DNA of 64,000 bases from contig NZ_JAEKMI010000022.1 in assembly GCF_020217485.1 (NCBI RefSeq), positions 1-64,000 of the forward strand, given 5' to 3'. Position 1 is the first letter of the stretch; each line of letters starts with the position of its first letter. Below are positions 40,506 through 48,741 of this stretch, in pieces. The notes beneath the pieces were generated by a model. The model did not search any database. It was not told the origin of the DNA and saw only the letters and a list, made by a program, of their open reading frames with translations. Source of the DNA: Mycobacterium sp. WUMAC-067. Its GTDB lineage: Bacteria > Actinomycetota > Actinomycetes > Mycobacteriales > Mycobacteriaceae. A program made the position numbers and the translations under genes.

Positions 40506-41300
40506 ATGGCTGTCGCACGCTCGGCCAAAAGTTGGTTCGCGCCGGCGGCAAAAACACTTGCACCGCGCCTGTTCTGGCGGCGGAAATTTCGAATTCTGCA
40601 CCGCCTGGGGCAATCCCGCGCGGACGTCGCGCTGGTGGCGTCGTTGTGCGATCCGGACCTGATCTCCCTGGACATCGGAGCGGACCTCGGCGAATTCACG
40701 ATTGCGATGGTGGCGTCGTCGCGATCGGTGATCGCGTTCGAGCCGCGGCCGGCGCAGGCCCGCGATCTGGCCGCGATGTTCGACGCCGTCGGGGCCCCGG
40801 TCCGGGTGGAGGCGGTGGCGCTGTCGGACAAACCCGGCAGGATCGCCATGCGGGTGGTCGAATCCGAGCCGGGCCGAAGCACAATCGACACCAGCAATCA
40901 ACTCGCCGACGTCGACGGCGACGAAATTCGCAGCATCGACGTGCCGGTCAAGCGCCTCGACGACTTGCATCTCGACGACGTCGGCCTGGTCAAGATCGAC
41001 GTCGAAGGCCACGAACTCGCAGTATTGCAGGGCGCCACACAGACGCTCGCCCGCAATCGACCCGCGATTGTGGTGGAAGCCGAGGAGCGCCATCATCCCA
41101 ACGCCGTCGCCGACATCACGGCGTTGCTGACCGGACTCGGTTACGCGGGTTACTTCGAACTCGGTGGCGATCGGCGGCCCATCGCCGAGTTCGACCCGGC
41201 CCGGCACCAGGACCCGGCCAACGTCGGCAGCCGGGAGGACGGCTGGGCCGGCCACGGCACCTACGTCAACAACTTCGCCTTCCTGCCCACCCAAGGCTGA
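40506..41300 (+). CDS. FkbM-family SAM-dependent methyltransferase
   Basis: A 264-aa class I methyltransferase. SLDIGADLGEFTIAM is SAM motif I, IAFEPRPAQARDLAAMF follows, and VGLVKIDVEGHELAVLQGA is the FkbM signature. Members O-methylate sugars or polyketides. Here it likely methylates the exopolysaccharide, perhaps to cap or decorate chains. ATG 40506 follows ACAGGAGAACAGCAG. TAAGCT at about 40468-40473 is a possible -10. It is oriented opposite to both neighbours, so it has its own promoter. Confidence 0.93.
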   Translation: MAVARSAKSWFAPAAKTLAPRLFWRRKFRILHRLGQSRADVALVASLCDPDLISLDIGADLGEFTIAMVASSRSVIAFEPRPAQARDLAAMFDAVGAPVRVEAVALSDKPGRIAMRVVESEPGRSTIDTSNQLADVDGDEIRSIDVPVKRLDDLHLDDVGLVKIDVEGHELAVLQGATQTLARNRPAIVVEAEERHHPNAVADITALLTGLGYAGYFELGGDRRPIAEFDPARHQDPANVGSREDGWAGHGTYVNNFAFLPTQG

Positions 41301-41322
41301 GCGGCCACCGCGATCCGCGCCG

Positions 41323-43188
41323 CTACGTCGAGCCCAGCGACGACGACTCGCGATCGGCGAGAAACGGCATCGGCATCCAGCGCGCGGACAGCAGCGCTTC
41401 CATCGCGTCGCCGGGCAGGGGACGCGACAACAGGAAGCCTTGCGCGCGATGGCACCCGTGTTGCATCAAAGTCAATGCGGCAGCGGGGGTCTCGACGCCC
41501 TCGGCGACCACTTCCAGGCCGAACGCCTCGGCGAGCCCGATGATGGCGCGGACGATCGCCAGATCGCCGGCGTCGGTGCCGACGTCACGCACGAACCCGG
41601 CGTCGATCTTGAGCATATCGACCGGCAGGGACTTCAGGTGGGACAGGACGGCATAGCCGGTGCCGAAGTCGTCGATGGCGATCTGCACGCCCACGTCCTT
41701 GAGCTCCGCCAAGGTCTTTCGCGTGGTTTCGATGTCGTGCACCACGGCGCGCTCGGTGATCTCCAGGCACACCGAACCGGCATCGATGCCGAACTCGCCG
41801 ATCGTGTCCGCGACGCTTTCCACGAAGCCACGACTGATCAGCTGGATGGGCGACACATTGATGCGCAGCGTGGCGCCGTGCCCGACGCCGTTGGCGCGCC
41901 ACCGGCTCAACTCGGCGCAGGCGTTGCGCATCACCCACCCGCCCAACTCCGCGGCGAGGTTGGTCGATTCGGCCACACCGATGAACGAATCGGGCAGCAG
42001 CAGCCCCCAGATCGGGTGCCGCCAGCGCACCAACGCCTCCGCACCCACGATGGCTCCGGTCCACAGGTCGACCTCGGGCAGGTAATGCAGCAGCAGACCT
42101 TCGCTTCCGATGTCGCCCTGCAGGTGCAGCTCGATGTCGTTGCGGAAGGCGCGCTTGAGCGACATGTCGTCGGTGGACACCGCCGTCTGGTTGCCGCCGG
42201 CACGCTTGGCCGTCAGCACGGCCTCGTCCGCTCGACGGAGCAGATCGGTCCAGTTGTCCGACCCCGGCGTGCCCACCGCGAGCCCGATGCTGACGGTCCG
42301 GCTGATAACGTGGCCGCCGATGGTCAGCCGGTCGCACAGCATCGTCGACAGGCGACGCGCGAACGCCTCGGCGGCTTCCGACGACATCGGCTCATCGGGG
42401 ATGACCACGAACTCGTCACCACCGAGCCGGGCGATCATGCTCGGCGTTCCCGCACACTCCTCGATGCGCTGCGCGAAGACCCTGATGTACCAGTCACCCG
42501 CGGCGTGGCCGAGGTAGTCGTTGATCGGCTTGAGCCGGTCGAGGTCGAGGTAGAAGACCGCGACGGGCCCGGGGCTTCCCGCCGCGAGGCGTCCGGACAG
42601 GTGCGCGACCAGCGCCCGGCGGTTGTACACCCCGGTCAGATCGTCGTGCTCGGCGAGATAGCGGAGCCGCTCTTCGGCCGCGATGCGGGCTTGGAGCTGC
42701 GCAAACAGCGCGGCTACCGCCTCGAGGGTGTTGATCTCCTCCTGCTTCCACTTGCGGGCGCCGAGCTTGACGAAGCCGAGCACACCGGTGCAGGCGTCGC
42801 CGGACACCAGCGGGGCGGCGGCCACCGACGGCGACGCGGGCGCCGTGGCCCGGCTCAGCGCGCGGCGCACCCACCCGTCGGGCCGTTCCGGGGGCGTCAC
42901 CACCGGCTGCCGGTCGCGCTCACACTGGGCGAGCACCGACTCGAGGCCGTCCCATTGCAGGGCGGCCATCAGATCCGGATCCGGGCCGTCGGTTCGGCGC
43001 GGCCATTCGGCGACCACCGCCGACGTCGCGGCTTCGTTGTCGTGGTGGCGCAGGAAGCTGGCGTCCACGTCGAACTGCTCGACGAGCTGCGCGAGTACCT
43101 TTTCGCTGACCGAGGTCGCGGTGGGTGCCGTGGCCTCCATCAGCGCGGTGGCGACGGAGGTGACCACCAGGTTCAGGCTGCGCGGCAC
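41323..43188 (-). CDS. GAF-GGDEF-EAL bifunctional cyclic-di-GMP enzyme
   Basis: A 621-aa cytoplasmic protein with a GAF sensor domain (about 25-170), a GGDEF diguanylate cyclase domain with intact GGDEF at 256-260, and an EAL phosphodiesterase domain with EAL at 384-386 plus IDDFGTGYAVLSHL and VVAEGVET. Both halves look catalytically competent. The inhibitory I-site RxxD five residues before GGDEF is absent (GTPS at 247-250). Domain order, length and sequence resemble M. tuberculosis Rv1354c, so it could be that orthologue relocated or a paralogue. Its position inside a polysaccharide locus suggests local c-di-GMP control of export or synthesis. Confidence 0.95.
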   Translation of the reverse strand: MPRSLNLVVTSVATALMEATAPTATSVSEKVLAQLVEQFDVDASFLRHHDNEAATSAVVAEWPRRTDGPDPDLMAALQWDGLESVLAQCERDRQPVVTPPERPDGWVRRALSRATAPASPSVAAAPLVSGDACTGVLGFVKLGARKWKQEEINTLEAVAALFAQLQARIAAEERLRYLAEHDDLTGVYNRRALVAHLSGRLAAGSPGPVAVFYLDLDRLKPINDYLGHAAGDWYIRVFAQRIEECAGTPSMIARLGGDEFVVIPDEPMSSEAAEAFARRLSTMLCDRLTIGGHVISRTVSIGLAVGTPGSDNWTDLLRRADEAVLTAKRAGGNQTAVSTDDMSLKRAFRNDIELHLQGDIGSEGLLLHYLPEVDLWTGAIVGAEALVRWRHPIWGLLLPDSFIGVAESTNLAAELGGWVMRNACAELSRWRANGVGHGATLRINVSPIQLISRGFVESVADTIGEFGIDAGSVCLEITERAVVHDIETTRKTLAELKDVGVQIAIDDFGTGYAVLSHLKSLPVDMLKIDAGFVRDVGTDAGDLAIVRAIIGLAEAFGLEVVAEGVETPAAALTLMQHGCHRAQGFLLSRPLPGDAMEALLSARWMPMPFLADRESSSLGST

Positions 43189-43311
43189 GGACTCCTCCGA
43201 TACGGGGCACTATCCCGTCTGGGTCCCGACGTCGAAATATGTCCGAGAACGGTATCACGCAGGACCGCGCCCATCCGGGGTTACGAAAAGCACGCAGCGA
43301 GCGAAAGGTCG

Positions 43312-44985
43312 CTACTGACCGTTTGCCGTGGCCGAGTCACTCGGGATGTCAAGCGTGGCAATCGGGTACAGCCCCGAACCGTCTCGGCCGTCCCGGGCCA
43401 GGGCCATGGGTGCGTAGTTGACGACGTGCGAGGCGCCCGGTTTGTGTTGTCGCCATTCGACGGAGGCCCGCAGCGTGTAGTGACCGGGCGCCAGGCCCGT
43501 GACGTCGACGTGCACCGACTCGCTCGACGATTCGGGAACCGGTTCCTCACGCGACTGACTGGTCTCGTCGTGGACCAGCTTCGCCAGATTCACCGTCGCC
43601 GGCAGGCTGCGAACCACCGCCCCGGAGAAGTCCACCAGTTTGTAACCGGGCTCCCAGTGCTCGGTGGCCGCCGCCGAGCCGTAATTGGTCCACGCCACCG
43701 AGATCGTCGCCACCTTGCCCTGGATCGACTGCGATCCCGGCTGCGCCTCGACCGAGTACCGGTAGCCCGCTGAGGTATTGGCCTTACCCCACAGCAGAAA
43801 CAGCTTGGGATCCATCGCCGAGGCCGCATCGCGGTCGGGGAAGTCGGCGCTCGAGGTCATCGACACGTGATACCTGATGACGTCGTGCAGCCCCTTCTCG
43901 TAGTACGACCGGGGGTCCGCACCGATCGGCAACCGGCACCACTGGCTGATCACCAGCGCCGAGGTGAGCCGCTGCTTGATCGCGTTGACGACGGCGTCGT
44001 TGGAGCGCACGTAATGCGAGTCGCTGGCGTCGGCCCATTCCGGCAACGGCGCCTGCGCACCGAGGCAATCCGCGCGGATGCCGACGGGCGCCGCCAGTTT
44101 CTTGGTGACGTCGTCGGCGAACAATTCGCGGACGATCTCCGGATTCTGGGGGGCCACCACCAATTGCGTGTGCGGGAACGCATTCGTGTTCGCCGCGACC
44201 AACTGCGCGATGGAGGCCTTGGTGATGCTCTGGTCGCGGAATTGGCTGTAATAGCCCAGCTTTGCCGCGCTGTCGTTCGGTTCGGGTCCCGGCGCGCTCA
44301 GCGAATCGCGCAGATACGCGACCTGGTTCTCGCCGAAGTCGCCGTATCCGGAGAACTCGAACACGCTGAGGCGCTCGTCGCCGTCATAGCGACGGCCGAG
44401 GGCGGCCAGCAGTTGACTGACCCCGTTGAGGTAGTCGGGGTCGTTGAAATTCGGCACCACCTGCGTGACTCCCGGGGCCGAGCCCTTCGCCGGCGCGGGA
44501 TAGCTGGCGGCGAACGGGCGCACCCAGTCCGGGATCGCGATGTTGGTGTTGTCGGAATAGCTGTCGTTGCAACAGGACTTGTAGACATACACGCCGAGGG
44601 TCAGCCGCATGTTCCGGGCCCCGAGCTTGTTCAGCGCGTCGTCGATCGCGCTGAAATCGAACTTGCGGTCGTCGGGCGCGTCGGGGGGCAGTGTGCGCGG
44701 ATCGACGGGCTGCAGCTGCCGCCACGAGACACGCAGGCTGGCGTCGTAGGACGCGGGCCAGGAGGAGTATCGCTGCTGCGCCGAATTTCCTTGTGGGAAA
44801 AGCGGATTCAGCATTTCCTCGTACTGTCCGCGCAGCGGGTTCGGAATCTCCTGCGCGGTGGGCGGGATGGCCGGACTGACCATCGCGGACAGCGGCCCGG
44901 GGTCGCTTTTGCCGCCGCATCCGCTCAACGCCAGCGCCGCGCACACGACAGCGGCAAGCGCGCTTGTCCTCCATGAGCACAACAT
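43312..44985 (-). CDS. DUF4832/DUF4874-like exported lipoprotein (copy 2)
   Basis: A 557-aa paralogue of the 38593-40269 gene, alike over its whole length (NPLRGQY, FDFSAIDDAL, VFEFSGYGDFGENQ, TNYGSAAATEHW, MALARDGRDGSG). Here the lipobox is canonical (LALSGC), so lipid anchoring is likely. ATG 44985 was preferred; GTG 44991 is two codons upstream. It lies 123 bp upstream of the c-di-GMP enzyme gene on the same strand. M. tuberculosis Rv1006, the only gene between metS and pabB there and similar in length (about 567 aa), may be its relative; this needs an alignment. Confidence 0.78.
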   Translation of the reverse strand: MLCSWRTSALAAVVCAALALSGCGGKSDPGPLSAMVSPAIPPTAQEIPNPLRGQYEEMLNPLFPQGNSAQQRYSSWPASYDASLRVSWRQLQPVDPRTLPPDAPDDRKFDFSAIDDALNKLGARNMRLTLGVYVYKSCCNDSYSDNTNIAIPDWVRPFAASYPAPAKGSAPGVTQVVPNFNDPDYLNGVSQLLAALGRRYDGDERLSVFEFSGYGDFGENQVAYLRDSLSAPGPEPNDSAAKLGYYSQFRDQSITKASIAQLVAANTNAFPHTQLVVAPQNPEIVRELFADDVTKKLAAPVGIRADCLGAQAPLPEWADASDSHYVRSNDAVVNAIKQRLTSALVISQWCRLPIGADPRSYYEKGLHDVIRYHVSMTSSADFPDRDAASAMDPKLFLLWGKANTSAGYRYSVEAQPGSQSIQGKVATISVAWTNYGSAAATEHWEPGYKLVDFSGAVVRSLPATVNLAKLVHDETSQSREEPVPESSSESVHVDVTGLAPGHYTLRASVEWRQHKPGASHVVNYAPMALARDGRDGSGLYPIATLDIPSDSATANGQ

Positions 44986-44991
44986 CGTCAC

Positions 44992-45350
44992 CGCGTCAGA
45001 TCACACCCGACGAAACGCTCAACGACACAGGCACGCGGCCGCTCGCAGAGATGGTCGTCGTCAAGGTTGCTTCTCCCCAATACACACCGATGCGCATGCA
45101 CGTGGCCCGATATTTCGTGGGTTGTCTGGTGCGTGTATCCGACCCGGGGGCGGGCCGCGAATTGGCGTAGCGCAGCGTATCACGCGCGTTCCGGCGCCGC
45201 TCCGCCGCAGCTCAGCGGGGGTGCGCTCCTGAGACGGCCCCTTCCGTCCGCCCGTGTGCAGTGAGACCGGTCACAATAGCGGTGCCGCTGTCACGCTCGG
45301 CCGGTCTGCGGTGTCTCAAGGGCACAGGTCCTCACGAATAGGAGACAGCC
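44992..45350. other. Intergenic region between the exopolysaccharide locus and the oxidoreductase/sigma pair
   Basis: A 359-bp gap. Near its right end it holds the ECF41-type promoter candidate at 45289-45315 and the Shine-Dalgarno ATAGGAG before 45351. The left part should carry the promoter of the minus-strand lipoprotein gene; I see no clear consensus. No credible gene was found. Confidence 0.7.
45289..45315 (+). promoter_or_regulatory. Putative ECF41 (SigJ-type) promoter
   Basis: TGTCACG (45289-45295), a 16-bp spacer, then TGTC (45312-45315). The published ECF41 consensus as I recall it is TGTCACA-N16-CGTC, so this matches at 6 of 7 and 3 of 4 positions with exact spacing. An overlapping GGTCACA at 45269-45275 is a second, weaker match. 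It would make the oxidoreductase/sigma pair autoregulated. Confidence 0.55.
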
Positions 45351-46538
45351 ATGACCGAGGTGGCCCCTCAAAGAACTCATGTCGTCGTCGTCGGCGGCGG
45401 ATACGCCGGAACGCTGGCCGCTAACCGTCTGCGCCAGCGCCCGGACATCGACGTCACGCTGGTGAACCCCCGGCCGGTCTTCGTCGAGCGCATCCGGTTG
45501 CACCAGCTGGTCGCCGACACCGGCACCGCGACCGCCGATTACGCGACGCTGCTCGGCGACGGGGTTGAGCTGATCGTCGACACGGTCGACGGCATCGACG
45601 CGCCGGGCCGGCGCCTGCTGCTGGGCTCGGGCTTCGAGGTCGACTACGACTACCTGATCTACGCCGTCGGCAGCACCGGCGCGACGCCGTCGATGGTGCC
45701 GGGCTTCGCCGAGTTCGCTCATTCGGTCGCCGACCTGGAAAGCGCGCAGCGACTGCACTACGCGCTCACGGATCTGCCGCTGCCCGCGCCCGTCACCGTG
45801 GTCGGCGGCGGGCTGACGGGCATCGAGATGGCCTCCGAGCTCGCCGAGCAACGACGCCCGGTCACCCTGGTCTGCGGCCCCGTTCTCGGCCCGTCGCTGA
45901 GCAAGCGGGGCCGTCGCTCGGTGGCCAAGCGGCTGCGACGCCTCGGTGTCACCGTGCTGGAATCCGTCGCCGTGGCCGAGGTGCGCTGGGATGAGGCGGT
46001 GCTCAGCGACGGCGCCGTGCTGCCCAGCGCTGCCACCGTGTGGACGGCCGGATTCACCGTGCCCGATCTGGCCACACGCAGCGGGCTGCGCACCGACCCG
46101 ATGGGCCGGCTGCTCACCGACGAAACGCTGACCAGCATCGACGACGACCGCATCGTCGCCGCCGGTGACGCCGCCGCGCCGTCGGGTCAGCCGCTGCGGA
46201 TGAGCTGCCAGGCCGCCGGGCCGATGGGCGCCCAGGCCGCCGACACCGTGCTCAGTCGCATCGCCGGGGACACGCCCGCGGCGCTGAGCCAGGCGTTCGT
46301 CGGGCAATGCATCAGCCTGGGCCGCACGCACGCCACCTTCCAGCTGGCGCGCACCGACGACACCCCGGTGAACATGTATCTCGGTGGCCGGGCGGCGGCG
46401 TCGCTCAAGGAGACGATCTGCAGGGCCACGTTGTGGACGATCCGGCGCGAGGCCGCCAAACCCGGTTCGTACTTCTGGCTCAAGGGCGGCAAGCGGCCCG
46501 CGCAGTCACCGGCCGACGAGCGGATCGCGCTGCGATGA
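45351..46538 (+). CDS. NAD(P)/FAD-dependent oxidoreductase (NDH-2-like fold)
   Basis: A 395-aa pyridine-nucleotide-disulfide-type flavoprotein without redox-active cysteines. The FAD motif is VVVVGGGYAGTLAANRL (residues 11-27) and the NAD(P) motif VTVVGGGLTGIEMASEL (about 149-165); DDDRIVAAGDAAAPSG is the second FAD motif. It resembles type II NADH dehydrogenases and AIF-like proteins. ATG follows AATAGGAGACAGCC. Its stop overlaps the start of the ECF sigma gene (ATGA); oxidoreductases paired with ECF41 sigma factors are a known arrangement. Confidence 0.92.
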   Translation: MTEVAPQRTHVVVVGGGYAGTLAANRLRQRPDIDVTLVNPRPVFVERIRLHQLVADTGTATADYATLLGDGVELIVDTVDGIDAPGRRLLLGSGFEVDYDYLIYAVGSTGATPSMVPGFAEFAHSVADLESAQRLHYALTDLPLPAPVTVVGGGLTGIEMASELAEQRRPVTLVCGPVLGPSLSKRGRRSVAKRLRRLGVTVLESVAVAEVRWDEAVLSDGAVLPSAATVWTAGFTVPDLATRSGLRTDPMGRLLTDETLTSIDDDRIVAAGDAAAPSGQPLRMSCQAAGPMGAQAADTVLSRIAGDTPAALSQAFVGQCISLGRTHATFQLARTDDTPVNMYLGGRAAASLKETICRATLWTIRREAAKPGSYFWLKGGKRPAQSPADERIALR

Positions 46539-47452
46539 CCTCAGCGGGCCGCTCGTCGCCCGACGAGCACGCCGAACGGTTCACCCTGCTGCGGCCACTG
46601 CTGTTCACCATCGCCTACGAGATGCTGGGCTCGGCGACCGAGGCCGACGACGTGCTGCAGGACAGCTATCTGCGGTGGTCGGCCGTCGACTTGGCGACGG
46701 TGCGCGACACCAAGTCCTACCTGGCCCAGCTGGTCACCCGGCAGGCGCTCAACGCGCTGCGGGCGGACGCCCGGCGGCGCGAGGAGTATGTGGGTCCGTG
46801 GCTGCCCGAGCCGCTGCTGCTCGACGAGCAGGATCCGTCCACCGATGTCGTTCTCGCAGAGTCGATTTCGATGGCGATGCTGGTCCTGCTGGAGACGCTG
46901 AGCCCCGACGAGCGGGCCGTGTTCGTGCTGCGCGAGGTGTTCGGCTTCGAGTACGGCGAGATCGCCCAGGCGGTCGGCAAACCGGCCCCCACCGTGCGAC
47001 AGGTGGCGCACCGGGCCCGTGCACACGTGCGGGCCCGGCGCAGACGATTCGAGGCGGCGGACCCGGAACGCAACGCCGAGATCACCGCGCAGTTCCTGGC
47101 CACGGCGGCCAGCGGCGACGTCGAGACGCTGATGACGATGCTGGCCCCGGACGCCACCTGGACGGCCGACAGCGGTGGCGTGGTGAGCGCGGCCCGCCGG
47201 CCGGTGATCGGCGCCGAGAAGGTGGCCCGGGCGATCGCCGGCCTGATGCGCCGGGCCACGGAGATGCCCACCCTGCGCGTGGACACGGTGACCTGCAACA
47301 GCGCCCCGGCGGTGCTGCTCTACCTCGGCGAGCAGCTCGAAGGCGTGATCACGCTGGAGATCGCCGACGGCAAGATCACCAACTTCTACGTCATGCGCAA
47401 CCCGCGCAAACTGGCGGCGCTGGCCACCGCTCGCGACATCAGCCGCGGGTGA
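46535..47452 (+). CDS. ECF41-family sigma factor with C-terminal SnoaL-like domain (SigJ-like)
   Basis: A 305-aa extracytoplasmic-function sigma factor. Sigma-2 region about 17-80 (TEADDVLQDSYLRW), the ECF41 hallmark WLPEP at 89-93, sigma-4 about 110-165 (EVFGFEYGEIAQAVGKP), then a SnoaL-like domain to the end that in this family regulates activity in place of an anti-sigma factor. The C-terminal motif normally DGGGK reads DSGGV here. It is translationally coupled to the oxidoreductase and likely transcribes that gene from 45289-45315. Confidence 0.93.
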   Translation: MTSAGRSSPDEHAERFTLLRPLLFTIAYEMLGSATEADDVLQDSYLRWSAVDLATVRDTKSYLAQLVTRQALNALRADARRREEYVGPWLPEPLLLDEQDPSTDVVLAESISMAMLVLLETLSPDERAVFVLREVFGFEYGEIAQAVGKPAPTVRQVAHRARAHVRARRRRFEAADPERNAEITAQFLATAASGDVETLMTMLAPDATWTADSGGVVSAARRPVIGAEKVARAIAGLMRRATEMPTLRVDTVTCNSAPAVLLYLGEQLEGVITLEIADGKITNFYVMRNPRKLAALATARDISRG

Positions 47453-47468
47453 GCGGCAGACTGGGGCG

Positions 47469-48725
47469 GTGCGCATCGACCGGCTCGGCGATCTCGGCGC
47501 CGCACCCCAGGTGCTGCGCGCCGTCGGTGACGCCACGACCCGGTTGGGTCTGCCGCCGCCGGCGGCGCTGACCGGCGAGTGGTTCGGTGCCCTGGCGGTG
47601 ATCGCGCCGAGCGTGTCGGTGGGGCCGGTGGGCGTCGACGACGTGTTCGCCGTCGAGGTCTCGCGGACGCCGGAGCCGCGCGCGGTGGGCGGCGGGTGGA
47701 TCGGTTACCTGTCGTATCCCGACCCCGGTGCCGACGCGCATCCGAACCGCATCCCCGAGGCCGCGGGCGGCTGGACGGACTGCGTGCTGCGGCGCGACCG
47801 CGACGGGCACTGGTGGTACGAAAGCCTGTCCGGCGCGCCGATGCCGGGTTGGCTCGCCACCGCACTGGCCGCCCCGGCGGCACCGGCGCGGCAGTGCCGG
47901 ATCGAGTGGGGCGTCGCCGACCGGTCCGCGCACCGCGACGGGGTGCTCGCCTGCCTGGAGGCCATCCGCGCCGGCGAGGTCTACCAGGCGTGCGTGTGCA
48001 CCCAATTCACCGGCACGGTCACCGGTTCTTCGCTCGACTTCTTCATCGACGGCGTCGCCCGCACCTCCCCGGCCCGGGCGGCCTACATCGCGGCCCCCTG
48101 GGGCGCGGTGGCGTCGCTGTCGCCGGAGCTTTTCCTGCGGCGGCGCGGGACGGCCGTCACCTCCAGCCCCATCAAGGGCACCTTGCCGCTGGACGCCTGG
48201 CCGTCGGCGCTGCGCGCGTCGGCCAAAGAGGTGGCCGAAAACATCATGATCGTCGACCTGGTCCGCAACGATCTCGGCCGCGTGGCGATCGTCGGTTCGG
48301 TGACCGTACCCGAGCTGTTGGTGGTGCGCCGCGCACCGGGCGTGTGGCACCTGGTGTCCACGGTGGCGGCCCAGGTTCCGGTCGAGTTGCCGACGTCGGC
48401 GCTGCTGGACGCCACCTTTCCGCCGGCGTCGGTCACCGGGACACCCAAACACCGTGCCCGCCAACTGCTCTCACAGTGGGAGCCGCACCGTCGCGGAATC
48501 TATTGCGGCACAATCGGGTTGGCTTCACCGGTCGCCGGCTGCGAACTCAACGTCGCGATCCGCACCGTCGAATTCGATGCCGCGGGCGGGGCGGTGCTGG
48601 GTGTCGGCGGCGGGATCACCGCCGATTCCGACCCCGACGCCGAGTGGGCCGAATGCCTGCACAAGGCGTCGCCCATCGTCGGGCTGCCATCGATCGCGGC
48701 CGCCGCCCCGGCGGGCTTGTCCTGA
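47469..48725 (+). CDS. pabB: Aminodeoxychorismate synthase component I
   Basis: Turns chorismate and ammonia (from PabA) into aminodeoxychorismate for folate synthesis. The 418-aa product has the chorismate-binding domain signatures SSPIKGTLPLD (PIKGT Lys), VAENIMIVDLVRNDLGR, FPPASVTGTPKHRA and YCGTIG. It is the orthologue of M. tuberculosis Rv1005c by position next to rsmI and marks the return to conserved core sequence. GTG 47469 lies 16 bp after the sigma gene. Confidence 0.95.
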   Translation: MRIDRLGDLGAAPQVLRAVGDATTRLGLPPPAALTGEWFGALAVIAPSVSVGPVGVDDVFAVEVSRTPEPRAVGGGWIGYLSYPDPGADAHPNRIPEAAGGWTDCVLRRDRDGHWWYESLSGAPMPGWLATALAAPAAPARQCRIEWGVADRSAHRDGVLACLEAIRAGEVYQACVCTQFTGTVTGSSLDFFIDGVARTSPARAAYIAAPWGAVASLSPELFLRRRGTAVTSSPIKGTLPLDAWPSALRASAKEVAENIMIVDLVRNDLGRVAIVGSVTVPELLVVRRAPGVWHLVSTVAAQVPVELPTSALLDATFPPASVTGTPKHRARQLLSQWEPHRRGIYCGTIGLASPVAGCELNVAIRTVEFDAAGGAVLGVGGGITADSDPDAEWAECLHKASPIVGLPSIAAAAPAGLS

Positions 48726-48741
48726 TGGCGGCGGCCCGCCG

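Noticed and set aside
41164..43773. Very long plus-strand open frame (869 codons) across the c-di-GMP gene
   Set aside because: Antisense of a protein with intact GGDEF and EAL motifs; the translated sequence is low-complexity.
14465..47468. Mobile element or prophage carrying the accessory region
   Set aside because: No transposase, integrase, terminal repeats or phage genes were seen at or inside the boundaries, and composition looks host-like overall.
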